Source: Pseudomonadota bacterium (GTDB lineage: Bacteria; Pseudomonadota; Gammaproteobacteria; Burkholderiales; Burkholderiaceae). From it: a stretch of DNA of 9,358 nucleotides. The position numbers and the translations under genes were made by a program. This document shows, in pieces, positions 1 to 6,828 of this stretch; position 1 is the stretch's first letter; the number at the start of each line of letters is the position of its first letter. The stretch is from NCBI GenBank assembly GCA_023441105.1, contig JAEZQX010000097.1:1-9358 (forward strand), read 5' to 3'. Below the pieces are notes generated by a model. That model saw nothing but the letters and a program-made list of their open reading frames with translations. It searched no databases and was not told the DNA's origin.

Positions 1-1034
<1,034 letters not shown>

Positions 1035-1036
1035 TT

Positions 1037-1177
1037 GCCCGCCGTCGGGCACCGCTGTCTCCTCCGGTAGTCAACCGGCCTCCGGCCGGTCGTCAACCGG
1101 ATCGGCAGGTGGCTCGTTAGTGGAAGTGTCGGCCTCAACGGGCTGACACCCTCTCCTAAGACGACACTCTGTCTTGG
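1037..1177 (+). other. Run of four hairpins between glpV-like gene and terminator; candidate 3'UTR-derived structured RNA
   Basis: Four separate inverted repeats follow the glpV-like stop codon. They are 1037-1041/1046-1050 (5 bp, loop CCGT), 1074-1080/1084-1090 (7 bp, ACCGGCC/GGCCGGT, loop TCC), 1126-1134/1141-1149 (9 pairs including one G-U, loop TCAACG) and 1156-1162/1171-1177 (7 pairs including one G-U). The second is flanked by a 9-base direct repeat, GTCAACCGG, at 1070-1078 and 1092-1100. A pyrimidine-rich linker, CCTCTCCT, at 1150-1157 lies between the third and fourth stems and resembles anti-Shine-Dalgarno sequence. With the terminator at 1179-1211 this makes five consecutive stems. 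I see no convincing promoter inside the region, so it may be only a structured 3' end. High GC makes chance stems common, so a true RNA gene is unproven. Confidence 0.4.
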
Positions 1178-1178
1178 T

Positions 1179-1211
1179 CCGCGCCGGTCGAAAGACGGCG
1201 CGGTTTTTTTT
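1179..1211 (+). terminator. Rho-independent terminator after the glpV-like gene
   Basis: The stem CCGCGCC (1179-1185) pairs with GGCGCGG (1197-1203). After one bulged G it continues as GTC/GAC closed by a GAAA tetraloop. Eight T residues follow directly (1204-1211). This is a textbook intrinsic terminator for plus-strand transcription. It separates the upstream transporter operon from the sigma-factor cluster. Confidence 0.93.
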
Positions 1212-1268
1212 GTCCGGTCGATTCGTCCGGGGATCATCCGGTGATTTGCAGCTTTTTCTCCAGGTCCG

Positions 1269-1295
1269 GGAACGAAATCCCGCGCAGTTGCGTCC
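1269..1295 (+). promoter_or_regulatory. Predicted ECF sigma promoter upstream of the sigma-factor gene (autoregulation)
   Basis: GGAAC (1269-1273) and CGTCC (1291-1295) are separated by exactly 17 bases. This matches the common ECF promoter pattern of a GGAAC-like -35 and a CGTC-like -10. Transcription would start near 1301, leaving a leader of about 30 bases that contains the AGGAG ribosome site at 1321-1325. A 5-bp inverted repeat, CGGGA/TCCCG (1267-1271 and 1278-1282), overlaps the -35 element and could be an operator. Most ECF factors act on their own promoter, so the neighbouring sigma gene product is the likely user. Confidence 0.65.
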
Positions 1296-1331
1296 AATGA
1301 GGCAGGAACAGCGGAAAACCAGGAGAGTCCG

Positions 1332-2036
1332 ATGCAGGCGGCACCCCTTCCGGCAGGCTTCAACGACCTCTCGGACGTCGAGATCGCGCGGCGAGTCGCC
1401 GCCGGCGACCGGGTCGCGATCACCGGCCTGATGCGGCGTCACAACCAGACGCTCTACCGCACCGCGCGCAGCATCCTGAAAGACGACGCCGAAGCGGAGG
1501 ATTGCGTCCAGGAGGCCTACCTGAGCGCGTTCGGCGCCATGGCGACCTTCCGCGCAGAGGCCAGGCTTTCCACCTGGCTCATCCGCATCGTGGTCAACGA
1601 GGCCATCGCGCGCAAGCGTCGGATCGACCGTCGGGGCGACGTCATCTGGCTGGCCGGCGATGCCGGCCTGGACATCGAAACGGGGAGCGACGGGATCATG
1701 GCCCAGGACACGCAGAGACAGCCGGAGCGGGACGCAGTCCGGCAGCAGACCCGGCAACTGATCGAGGCCAGCATCGACCGGTTGCCGGAGACGTTTCGCA
1801 CGGTGTTCATGCTGCGGGCCGTCGAGGAATTGTCCGTCGACGAAACCGCAGCCGCGCTGGCCATTCCGGCGGCCACGGTCCGCAGCCGTTACTTCCGCGC
1901 CCGGTCGATGCTGCGCGAAGCGCTGGAACGCGAGGTCGACAGCTCCCTGCAAAGTGCGTTCGGCTTTGCCGGCGAACGCTGCGACCGCATCGTCGCGAAT
2001 GTGCTGGCGCGCCTGGACGGACGCGGCGCGCCCTAG
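1332..2036 (+). CDS. ECF-subfamily RNA polymerase sigma factor
   Basis: A 234-residue sigma-70 family protein of the extracytoplasmic function type, which directs RNA polymerase to a small stress or metal regulon. Region 2 spans about residues 29-97, with the DAEDCVQEAYLSAF-like core near 53-67, the STWLIRI segment at 80-86 and a basic end RKRR (94-97). A linker of about 50 residues follows. Region 4 is at 148-199: RLPETFRTVFMLR, then the helix-turn-helix around ELSVDETAAALAIPAATVRSR. There is no region 1.1 or 3, as expected. After region 4 a C-terminal extension of about 35 residues carries AFGFAGERCDRIV, including Cys217. The start is fixed by AGGAG at 1321-1325, six bases from the ATG. No anti-sigma gene lies next to it; the downstream genes are a ferritin-like protein and a cytochrome c. 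I cannot assign the ECF group. Confidence 0.95.
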   Translation: MQAAPLPAGFNDLSDVEIARRVAAGDRVAITGLMRRHNQTLYRTARSILKDDAEAEDCVQEAYLSAFGAMATFRAEARLSTWLIRIVVNEAIARKRRIDRRGDVIWLAGDAGLDIETGSDGIMAQDTQRQPERDAVRQQTRQLIEASIDRLPETFRTVFMLRAVEELSVDETAAALAIPAATVRSRYFRARSMLREALEREVDSSLQSAFGFAGERCDRIVANVLARLDGRGAP

Positions 2037-2192
2037 TCGGCGTACCTGACACTTCCGCCCCTGGATCACCCGAATTGCGGCAGGCCGGATGAACCGGCGC
2101 TGCCCGGGACCCGGCGCGCCCGCCGCCCGCGGCATCGGCACGCCGTTCTGCAGACCGCGGACCGCAATCCGCGACCACCATCGGAGCAAGTC
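2037..2192 (+). other. 156-bp spacer between sigma gene and ferritin-like gene
   Basis: No gene is seen here. Two small inverted repeats are present: GCCGG/CCGGC (2084-2088 and 2094-2098) and CGCGGA/TCCGCG (2156-2161 and 2168-2173). Neither is followed by a T-run, so there is no clear intrinsic terminator. I find no second GGAAC-N16/17-CGTC promoter. The downstream gene may therefore be read through from the sigma promoter. GGAG at 2183-2186 is the ribosome site of the next gene. Confidence 0.5.
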
Positions 2193-2837
2193 ATGTCCAG
2201 CATCACGCCGAAGCCTACGCCCGTCATCCATACCGCCGCGCTGTCCGGGACCGGTTCGCGGTCCGACCCCGTTGGCGATCTCGCCGTCCTCGCCCGCCGC
2301 CTGCCGCGTCGTTCGATGCTGCAGGCCTCCGGCGTGCTGCTCTCGGCAACGGCCGTGGCCCTGCTGTCGAACCGGCCGGCGCTCGCCAAAGGCGGCGAGG
2401 CCGGCGCGGCGGACGTGAGCATCCTGAATTCGGCGCTGGGTGCCGAGCTCGAAGCCATCGCCGCCTACCAGGTCGGCGCCGGCAGCGGCCTGCTGCAGGC
2501 GCCGGTCAAGAGCCTGGCGCTCACCTTCCAGGGGCACCACAAGGAGCATGCCGACCTGCTGGAGAAGACGATCCGCAAGCTCGGCGGCGCGCCGGTTGCC
2601 GCCAAGGTGAAGTACGAGTTCCCCACCGGCAAGCTCAAGAACCAGGCCGACGTGCTGCGCTTCGCTGCCGGACTCGAGCAGGGCGCCGTCAGCGCCTATC
2701 TCGGTGCCGTGCCGATCTTCGACAACCGCGACCTCGCCAAGGCGGCGGCCAGCATCCTCGGCGACGAGGCGATGCACTGGGCGGTCCTGCGCCAGGCGCT
2801 TGGCGAGGTGCCGGTGCCGTCGGCGTTCGTCTCATGA
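2193..2837 (+). CDS. Tat-exported ferritin-like domain protein
   Basis: A 214-residue protein with a twin-arginine signal and a ferritin-like four-helix bundle. The Tat motif is PRRSMLQ (residues 38-44), followed by a hydrophobic stretch at about 45-58 and an ALA-type cleavage site near 63-65. The mature part has four helices with candidate di-metal ligands: Glu85/Glu87 (helix 1), Glu118 with His115/His116/His119 (helix 2), Glu162 (helix 3) and the ExxH motif Glu192-His195 (helix 4). Ferritin-like folds bind two iron or manganese ions for oxidase, peroxidase or storage roles; which applies here is unknown. Tat export implies that the protein folds and takes up metal before crossing to the periplasm. 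The stretch ahead of the twin arginines is long (38 residues). The start is supported by GGAG six bases upstream. The gene overlaps the next one by four bases (ATGA), implying coupled translation with the cytochrome. Confidence 0.88.
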   Translation: MSSITPKPTPVIHTAALSGTGSRSDPVGDLAVLARRLPRRSMLQASGVLLSATAVALLSNRPALAKGGEAGAADVSILNSALGAELEAIAAYQVGAGSGLLQAPVKSLALTFQGHHKEHADLLEKTIRKLGGAPVAAKVKYEFPTGKLKNQADVLRFAAGLEQGAVSAYLGAVPIFDNRDLAKAAASILGDEAMHWAVLRQALGEVPVPSAFVS

Positions 2838-3379
2838 GCGCCGCTCGTGCCGCCAGCGCCAGCGCGAGCGGCACGCTGCGGATGGTGGGGCGCGGCCTGC
2901 CCACGCTGCTGGGCGCGGCGCTTGTCGCGGGCGCCGTTGGCGTTGCGGATGCTGCCGGTGCTCCCGGTGCTGCCGGTGCTGCCGGTGCCGGTGCGATGAG
3001 TGCCGCGGCCACCGTGGCCGGCACGTCCGCCGCGGGAACACAGCGCGTCGCCGGCACGGTCGGCGATGCCGACCATGGCCAGCAGCTCTACGCCCGTTGC
3101 GCCGCCTGTCATTCGCTCACCGTCGACCGCACCGGCCCGCGCCACTGCGGCCTGCTTGGCAGGCGGGCCGGCGGCGTTCCGGGCTTCGCCTACTCGGAGG
3201 CGATGAAGCGCTCGGGCATCGTCTGGACCACCGCCACGCTCGACCGATTCCTCGCCAACCCGATGCAGGCGATACCCGGGACCGCGATGGGCTACGCCGG
3301 CGTCAGCGATCCGAAGGAGCGGGCCGACCTGGTGGCTTTCCTGGCGCAAGCCAGCGGCTCGCCACCCTGCGCGTCGTAG
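2834..3379 (+). CDS. Exported class I mono-haem cytochrome c
   Basis: A 181-residue periplasmic electron carrier. Residues 1-40 form a signal peptide with arginines at 5, 16 and 20, a hydrophobic core at about 22-37 and an ADA cleavage site near 38-40. An Ala/Gly-rich linker runs from about 40 to 75. The haem-binding motif is CAACH (Cys89, Cys92, His93), and Met152 in PGTAMGYAG (148-156) is the expected sixth iron ligand, so haem attachment is intact. The pattern TGPRHCGLLGRRAG (100-113) is typical of the cytochrome c2/c550 family. Two further cysteines, Cys105 and Cys179, are not needed for haem and could form a disulfide. The ATG overlaps the ferritin-like gene's stop (ATGA). The natural inference is that this cytochrome passes electrons to or from the ferritin-like protein, but this is not shown. 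Confidence 0.92.
   Translation: MSAARAASASASGTLRMVGRGLPTLLGAALVAGAVGVADAAGAPGAAGAAGAGAMSAAATVAGTSAAGTQRVAGTVGDADHGQQLYARCAACHSLTVDRTGPRHCGLLGRRAGGVPGFAYSEAMKRSGIVWTTATLDRFLANPMQAIPGTAMGYAGVSDPKERADLVAFLAQASGSPPCAS
2951..2992 (+). repeat. Nine-base tandem repeat coding an Ala/Gly linker
   Basis: The unit GCTGCCGGT occurs four times in tandem (the second copy reads GCTCCCGGT), followed by a shortened GCCGGT. It is in frame and encodes AAG-APG-AAG-AAG-AG, residues 40-53 of the cytochrome. Such units change copy number by slippage, so linker length may vary between strains. Confidence 0.85.
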
Positions 3380-3411
3380 TCCGTCCTTGAAAAGGCGCGT
3401 CGTAGTCCGTC
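3369..3411 (+). repeat. 17-bp direct repeat spanning the cytochrome stop codon
   Basis: GCGCGTCGTAGTCCGTC is present identically at 3369-3385 and 3395-3411, 26 bases apart. The first copy contains the last codons and the TAG stop of the cytochrome gene; the second is wholly non-coding. The nine-base spacer includes a weak CCTT/AAGG inverted repeat. It is either a recent local duplication or a paired protein-binding site. Confidence 0.85.
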
Positions 3412-3461
3412 AAGCCGGTGCCCGGCCGCCGCCGGCGGAATCGACGCCGCGCGGTGGCCGA

Positions 3462-4334
3462 TCAGGCGGTCTGCGCCGAGGCCTGCATCGCCAGGAAGCC
3501 TTCGTGGTCGCGCGCCCACAGGCTGTGCCGATCGCCGCCGTCATGCCGGCCGCAGACGCTGAACGGATGGATGTCGAAGATCGGTCGCATGGCGCGGAAT
3601 TCGAAGCGCCGCAGCCGCGACTCCGGCGCTTGCCGGCGCAGCAGGTCCACCAGCAGGGTCGCGATCAGGGGGCCATGCACGATCAGGCCGGGGTAGCCTT
3701 CGACACCGGTGACATACGACCGATCGTAGTGGATGCGGTGGCCATTGAAGGTGAGGGCGGAATAGCGGAACAGCAGCACCGGATCGGGCACGACGTCGCG
3801 CCGGAAGGTGGCGTCGTCCGGCGCCGCTTGCGGCTTGATCGCCGGTGCGTCCGGCCGCGGTGCTTCGCGGTAGACGATGTCGTGTTCCTCGGTCAGCGCC
3901 GGTCCGCGCGCGGTCGATACCTCATGGCGCACGGTGACGAACACCAGTGGGCCGCTGCGGCCTTCCTTGATGTCGACCGAGGCGATGCGCGACAGCCGGC
4001 TGATCGCGTCGCCGACCTGCAGCGGCTGCTCGAACGTGAGCCGGCCGCCTGCCCACATCCGGCGCGGCAGCGGCACCGGCGGCAGGAAGCCACCGCGCCG
4101 GGGATGGCCATCGACATCGATCTCGCTGTGGCGCGCCATCGGCAGGAAGTAGAGCCAGTGCCAGAGCGGCGGCAGCTCGCTGCCGGGCAGCGGCTCGGGA
4201 TCGGCCCGGTCGAGCGTTGCAGACAAGGCGGCCATGGGAGCCGCGGTGACCAGATCGGTGCGGCTTTCGCTGCGGCCGACCCACGCCTCCAGCCCCTTCA
4301 GTTGCTTCGTTTCCATCGGTTGCTTCGGTTCCAT
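3462..4334 (-). CDS. HTD2/MaoC-like double-hotdog acyl-CoA hydratase (mesaconyl-C4-CoA hydratase-like)
   Basis: A 290-residue cytosolic protein with the layout of FAS1-like/HTD2 dehydratases: an N-terminal hotdog at about 20-150 and a catalytic hotdog at about 175-285. The catalytic region shows FRYSALTFNGHRIHYD (189-204), with Asn197, His199 and His202, and GLIVHGPL (216-223), both characteristic of this family. Also typical are the N-terminal PLWHWLYFLP (56-65) and RRMWAGGRLTF (91-101). Members hydrate enoyl-CoA thioesters, for example mesaconyl-C4-CoA or 3-methylfumaryl-CoA; the exact substrate cannot be read from sequence. The gene is last in the importer operon, 35 bases after livF. Start choice is uncertain: the ATG at 4334 has AAGGAA 12 bases upstream, but an in-frame ATG at 4316 is also possible because the first 36 bases are a tandem duplication (MEPKQP/METKQL). 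Confidence 0.85.
   Translation of the reverse strand: MEPKQPMETKQLKGLEAWVGRSESRTDLVTAAPMAALSATLDRADPEPLPGSELPPLWHWLYFLPMARHSEIDVDGHPRRGGFLPPVPLPRRMWAGGRLTFEQPLQVGDAISRLSRIASVDIKEGRSGPLVFVTVRHEVSTARGPALTEEHDIVYREAPRPDAPAIKPQAAPDDATFRRDVVPDPVLLFRYSALTFNGHRIHYDRSYVTGVEGYPGLIVHGPLIATLLVDLLRRQAPESRLRRFEFRAMRPIFDIHPFSVCGRHDGGDRHSLWARDHEGFLAMQASAQTA
4299..4334 (-). repeat. Tandem 18-bp duplication at the start of the hydratase gene
   Basis: On the minus strand two adjacent 18-base units, each beginning with ATG, match at 16 of 18 positions. They encode MEPKQP then METKQL. The duplication creates two possible start codons in the same frame. Confidence 0.85.
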
Positions 4335-4369
4335 CCTTCGGTGCGATTCCTTGCTTCCTTGAGCCTATC

Positions 4370-5050
4370 TCAGTGTCCTTCCCGGTGTCCGTCCCCGCCA
4401 GCCTGGATCTCGCCTCGCTCCAGGACCAGCGTGCGGGTCGGGATGTCCTTCAACAGGCTGCGATTGGACTCGGTGATCACGATGCACAGCTGCGGCCGCG
4501 CCGCATGCAGTCGCCGCAGGGACTGGGCATACTGCTGCGCCAGCACCGGCGCGAGTCCCTGGAAGGGCTCGTCCAGCAGGACCATTCGCCGACCCGCCAT
4601 GATCGCCCGGCCCAGGGCAGCCATCTTGCCCTGGCCGCCGGACAATGCCGCACCCGAGCGCGGCAGCAGCGGCTCGAGTTCCGGCACGATCGACAGCGTC
4701 TCGGCCAGGCGTTCGTTCACCGCCGGGCGCGCCATGCCGATGACCTCGCAGGGAAAGCGCAGGTTCTCCTCCACCGAGAAGGTGGGGAACATGACCCGTT
4801 CTTCCGGCGCATAGCCGATGCCCAGCCGGGCGCGGTCGCGTGCCGGGACGGCATCCAGGTCGCGGCCGTCCAGCGATACCCGGCCGCCGTGCTTCGGCAT
4901 GAAGCCCATGACCAGGCGCAGCAGCGTCGTCTTGCCGGCGCCGTTGCGGCCGACGATCGCGACCGTGTCGCCCGCCTGGAACTCGGCGGTGATGCCGCGC
5001 AGGACGGCGACCCCCGCGATCTGCGCCGCCACCGCCTCGAGCGTCAGCAT
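4370..5050 (-). CDS. livF: HAAT-family ABC transporter ATP-binding protein, LivF type
   Basis: A 226-residue cytoplasmic ATPase that, with the LivG-type subunit, powers import. Walker A is GRNGAGKTT (34-42). The Q-loop region reads GYAPEERVMFPTFSVEENL (79-97), where Glu takes the usual Gln place, as is normal for LivF. The signature is LSGGQ (136-140) and Walker B is MVLLDE (156-161). The H-loop position reads ITESN (192-196) in place of a canonical histidine, close to the VEQN seen in LivF proteins. These features separate it from LivG. It is slightly shorter than the usual 233-240 residues. The ATG lies one base after the livG stop (TGAcATG), so translation is likely coupled. LivF assignment is by family; leucine transport is not implied. 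Confidence 0.92.
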   Translation of the reverse strand: MLTLEAVAAQIAGVAVLRGITAEFQAGDTVAIVGRNGAGKTTLLRLVMGFMPKHGGRVSLDGRDLDAVPARDRARLGIGYAPEERVMFPTFSVEENLRFPCEVIGMARPAVNERLAETLSIVPELEPLLPRSGAALSGGQGKMAALGRAIMAGRRMVLLDEPFQGLAPVLAQQYAQSLRRLHAARPQLCIVITESNRSLLKDIPTRTLVLERGEIQAGGDGHREGH

Positions 5051-5051
5051 G

Positions 5052-5792
5052 TCACGCGCCGATCACGTTGCGGATCACCACCGGATCCGCCAATACCCGG
5101 TCGGGCGGTCCGTCGGCGGCGATCCGGCCGGCGATCCAGGCGCACATCCGGGTCGCGTAGCGGCGAACGATGTCGATGTCGTGCTCGACGAAGATGGTTG
5201 TCACCCGGCGCTCGTCGAGTGCGCCCATCAGCACCTGCATCAGGTCGTGCTTCTCGTCCGAGGACACGCCGCTGGTGGGCTCGTCCATGATCATCAGCTT
5301 GGGCTGCAGCACCAGCGCCATTGCGACGTCGAGCAGCTTGCGCTGGCCGCCCGGCAGCGAGCCGGCGAGATCGTCGGCGCGGTCCGCCAGCCGCAGCAGG
5401 CTCAAGGTCGCGTCCACCGCCGGCGCATCGACCGCCTCCTCCAAGGGTATCCAGAAGCCGCGCCGGCGCGCGACCGACGAGGCGGCGAGCAGCAGGCATT
5501 CGCGCACGGTATGCGCGGTGAAGATCTGCGGCAGCTGGAAGGTTCGCCCGACACCCATGCGCGTGATCGAACGCGAGCTGCGGCCGGTCACGTCGTGGCC
5601 GTCGAAGAACACCTTGCCGCTTGCCGGCGCGAGGTGCCCGGTGCAGATGTTGATGAAGGTGGTCTTGCCGGCGCCGTTCTGGCCGACCACCGCAAGGCGC
5701 TCGCCGGCCTGCAGGCTGAAGTCGATGGATTCCGCGGCGACGACGCCACCGAAGGCGAGCGAGATGCCACGAGTTTCCAGCAGCGCAGTCAC
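5052..5792 (-). CDS. livG: HAAT-family ABC transporter ATP-binding protein, LivG type
   Basis: A 246-residue cytoplasmic ATPase, partner of the LivF-type subunit. Walker A is GQNGAGKTT (37-45), the Q-loop is GRTFQLPQIF (82-91, Gln86), the signature is LPGGQ (146-150), Walker B is LMIMDE (166-171) and the H-loop is FVEHD (His204). All catalytic elements are present. I chose the GTG at 5792: GGGAGG at 5801-5806 sits eight bases upstream, and the protein then begins TALLETRGISLAFGG, as LivG proteins do. A longer open frame reaches an ATG at 5915, but that would overlap livM by 65 bases and add a 41-residue low-complexity basic leader not expected in the family. The gap to livM is then 58 bases. 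Confidence 0.92.
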   Translation of the reverse strand: MTALLETRGISLAFGGVVAAESIDFSLQAGERLAVVGQNGAGKTTFINICTGHLAPASGKVFFDGHDVTGRSSRSITRMGVGRTFQLPQIFTAHTVRECLLLAASSVARRRGFWIPLEEAVDAPAVDATLSLLRLADRADDLAGSLPGGQRKLLDVAMALVLQPKLMIMDEPTSGVSSDEKHDLMQVLMGALDERRVTTIFVEHDIDIVRRYATRMCAWIAGRIAADGPPDRVLADPVVIRNVIGA

Positions 5793-5800
5793 CGGTTTGC

Positions 5801-5806
5801 CCTCCC
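5801..5806 (-). promoter_or_regulatory. Ribosome-binding site deciding the livG GTG start
   Basis: On the minus strand GGGAGG lies eight bases before the GTG at 5792. It is the strongest Shine-Dalgarno match in the livM-livG gap and rules out the upstream ATG at 5915 as the main start. Confidence 0.8.
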
Positions 5807-5850
5807 GTCGCGAATCGCGGCCCCGTCGGGCGGCCGTGGGGAGGCGCTCA

Positions 5851-6828
5851 TCAGGCCGCCTCGCGCGAGACGGCGCGGCTGCCGGCCAGAGGACTCTTGC
5901 GGGCGCGGCGGCCAAGGTAGGGCGACAGCAGTCCGAAGATGCCGGTGGGCGCCACGAAGACCATGACGATCAGCACCAGCCCGAGCACCAGCTGCCACAT
6001 CCCGGTGATCAGCGCGGCGGCGTAGAGCTTCATGAACTCGAAGACGAAGGCGCCGAGAAACGCGCCCACGGCATGGGAGGACCCGCCCAGGATGGCAACG
6101 AAGACCAGCTCGCCGGAGCGCACCCAATAGCCCATCTCCGGTGTCACCAGGTTTTGCGTCAGGGCGAACAGGCTGCCGCCCAGGCCGCACAGCGTCGCGG
6201 CCAGTACGTAGCCGCCCCAGAAGACGCGCTTGGCCGAAATGCCCAGGTACTCCAGCCGGGTCTCGTTGGTCTTGATGGCCGCGAGCGCCTGGCCGGCGAC
6301 CGAATGGTAGTAGCGCTGGACGCACCAGCCTGCGGCCACTGCCAGCAGCAGCGCCACCATCAGCAGGGCGCTCTCGAAGGCATCGCGCTCGAGGTGCGCG
6401 AAGCCGAAGGTCGGACGGTCGAATCGCAGCCCGTCGGTGCCTCCGGTGAACGCCCCGAACTTGCCCAGCACCGCGAACAGCATCATCGAGAACGCGAGGT
6501 TGAGCATGCCGAAGAAGATGCCGCGGTAGCGGACCATGAACAGCCCGATGACGGTGCCAGCCGCGGCGGCCAGCCCGGTGCCGACGAGGATCAGCAGCAG
6601 CGCGTCGAGATGCCACAGCCGGGCGGCGTAGGCCGCTGCGTATCCCGCCAGGCAGGCGAACATCGCATGGCCGAACGACACCTGGCCGGCGCGGATCAGC
6701 ACCGCCACGCCGAGGACCGCCACGCCGTTGCTCAGCGCCAGCAGGAACGGCGTCTTCAACCAGGGGATCGCGAGCGGCAGGGCGAGGGCCAGCAAGAGCA
6801 GGCTGCCGACGAAGAGCCTGAGGCGCAT
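5851..6828 (-). CDS. livM: HAAT-family ABC transporter permease, LivM type
   Basis: A 325-residue inner-membrane permease with about eight to ten hydrophobic segments. LivM hallmarks are the N-terminal ALSNGVAVLGVAVLIRAGQVSFGH (about 30-54), the RYRGIFFGMLNLAFSMMLFA segment, the cytoplasmic loop AIKTNETRLEYLGI that docks on the ATPases (EAA-like), and the C-terminal LVLIVMVFVAPTGIFGLL. It ends in a basic tail (GRRARKSP). The open frame extends upstream to 7263, but the ATG at 6828 is clearly the start: AGAAGGA lies four bases before it, the livH stop overlaps it by one base (TGATG), and residues upstream are antisense-like low-complexity sequence. It forms the membrane channel with LivH. Confidence 0.93.
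   Translation of the reverse strand: MRLRLFVGSLLLLALALPLAIPWLKTPFLLALSNGVAVLGVAVLIRAGQVSFGHAMFACLAGYAAAYAARLWHLDALLLILVGTGLAAAAGTVIGLFMVRYRGIFFGMLNLAFSMMLFAVLGKFGAFTGGTDGLRFDRPTFGFAHLERDAFESALLMVALLLAVAAGWCVQRYYHSVAGQALAAIKTNETRLEYLGISAKRVFWGGYVLAATLCGLGGSLFALTQNLVTPEMGYWVRSGELVFVAILGGSSHAVGAFLGAFVFEFMKLYAAALITGMWQLVLGLVLIVMVFVAPTGIFGLLSPYLGRRARKSPLAGSRAVSREAA

Noticed and set aside
1305..1330. Second GGAAC with a GTCC 17 bases later
   Set aside because: Transcription would begin at or inside the start codon and lose the ribosome site; the site at 1269-1295 fits better.
1071..2777. Long minus-strand open frame opposite the sigma and ferritin-like genes
   Set aside because: Its product is Arg/Gly/Asp/Gln-rich low-complexity sequence without domains. 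It is antisense to two well-supported genes, and such frames are a normal by-product of high GC.
3414..3440. GCCGG/CCGGC stem and CCGCCGGCGG palindrome between the convergent genes as a bidirectional terminator
   Set aside because: The stems are short and neither strand has a T-run next to them; in such GC-rich DNA this is expected by chance.
3387..4814. Long plus-strand open frame opposite the hydratase and livF
   Set aside because: The product has no recognisable fold and is rich in Arg, Gln and His. The opposite strand carries clear family motifs in the same place.
5793..5915. Upstream ATG extension of livG
   Set aside because: It would overlap livM, adds a non-family basic leader and lacks a ribosome site, while GTG 5792 has GGGAGG at good spacing.
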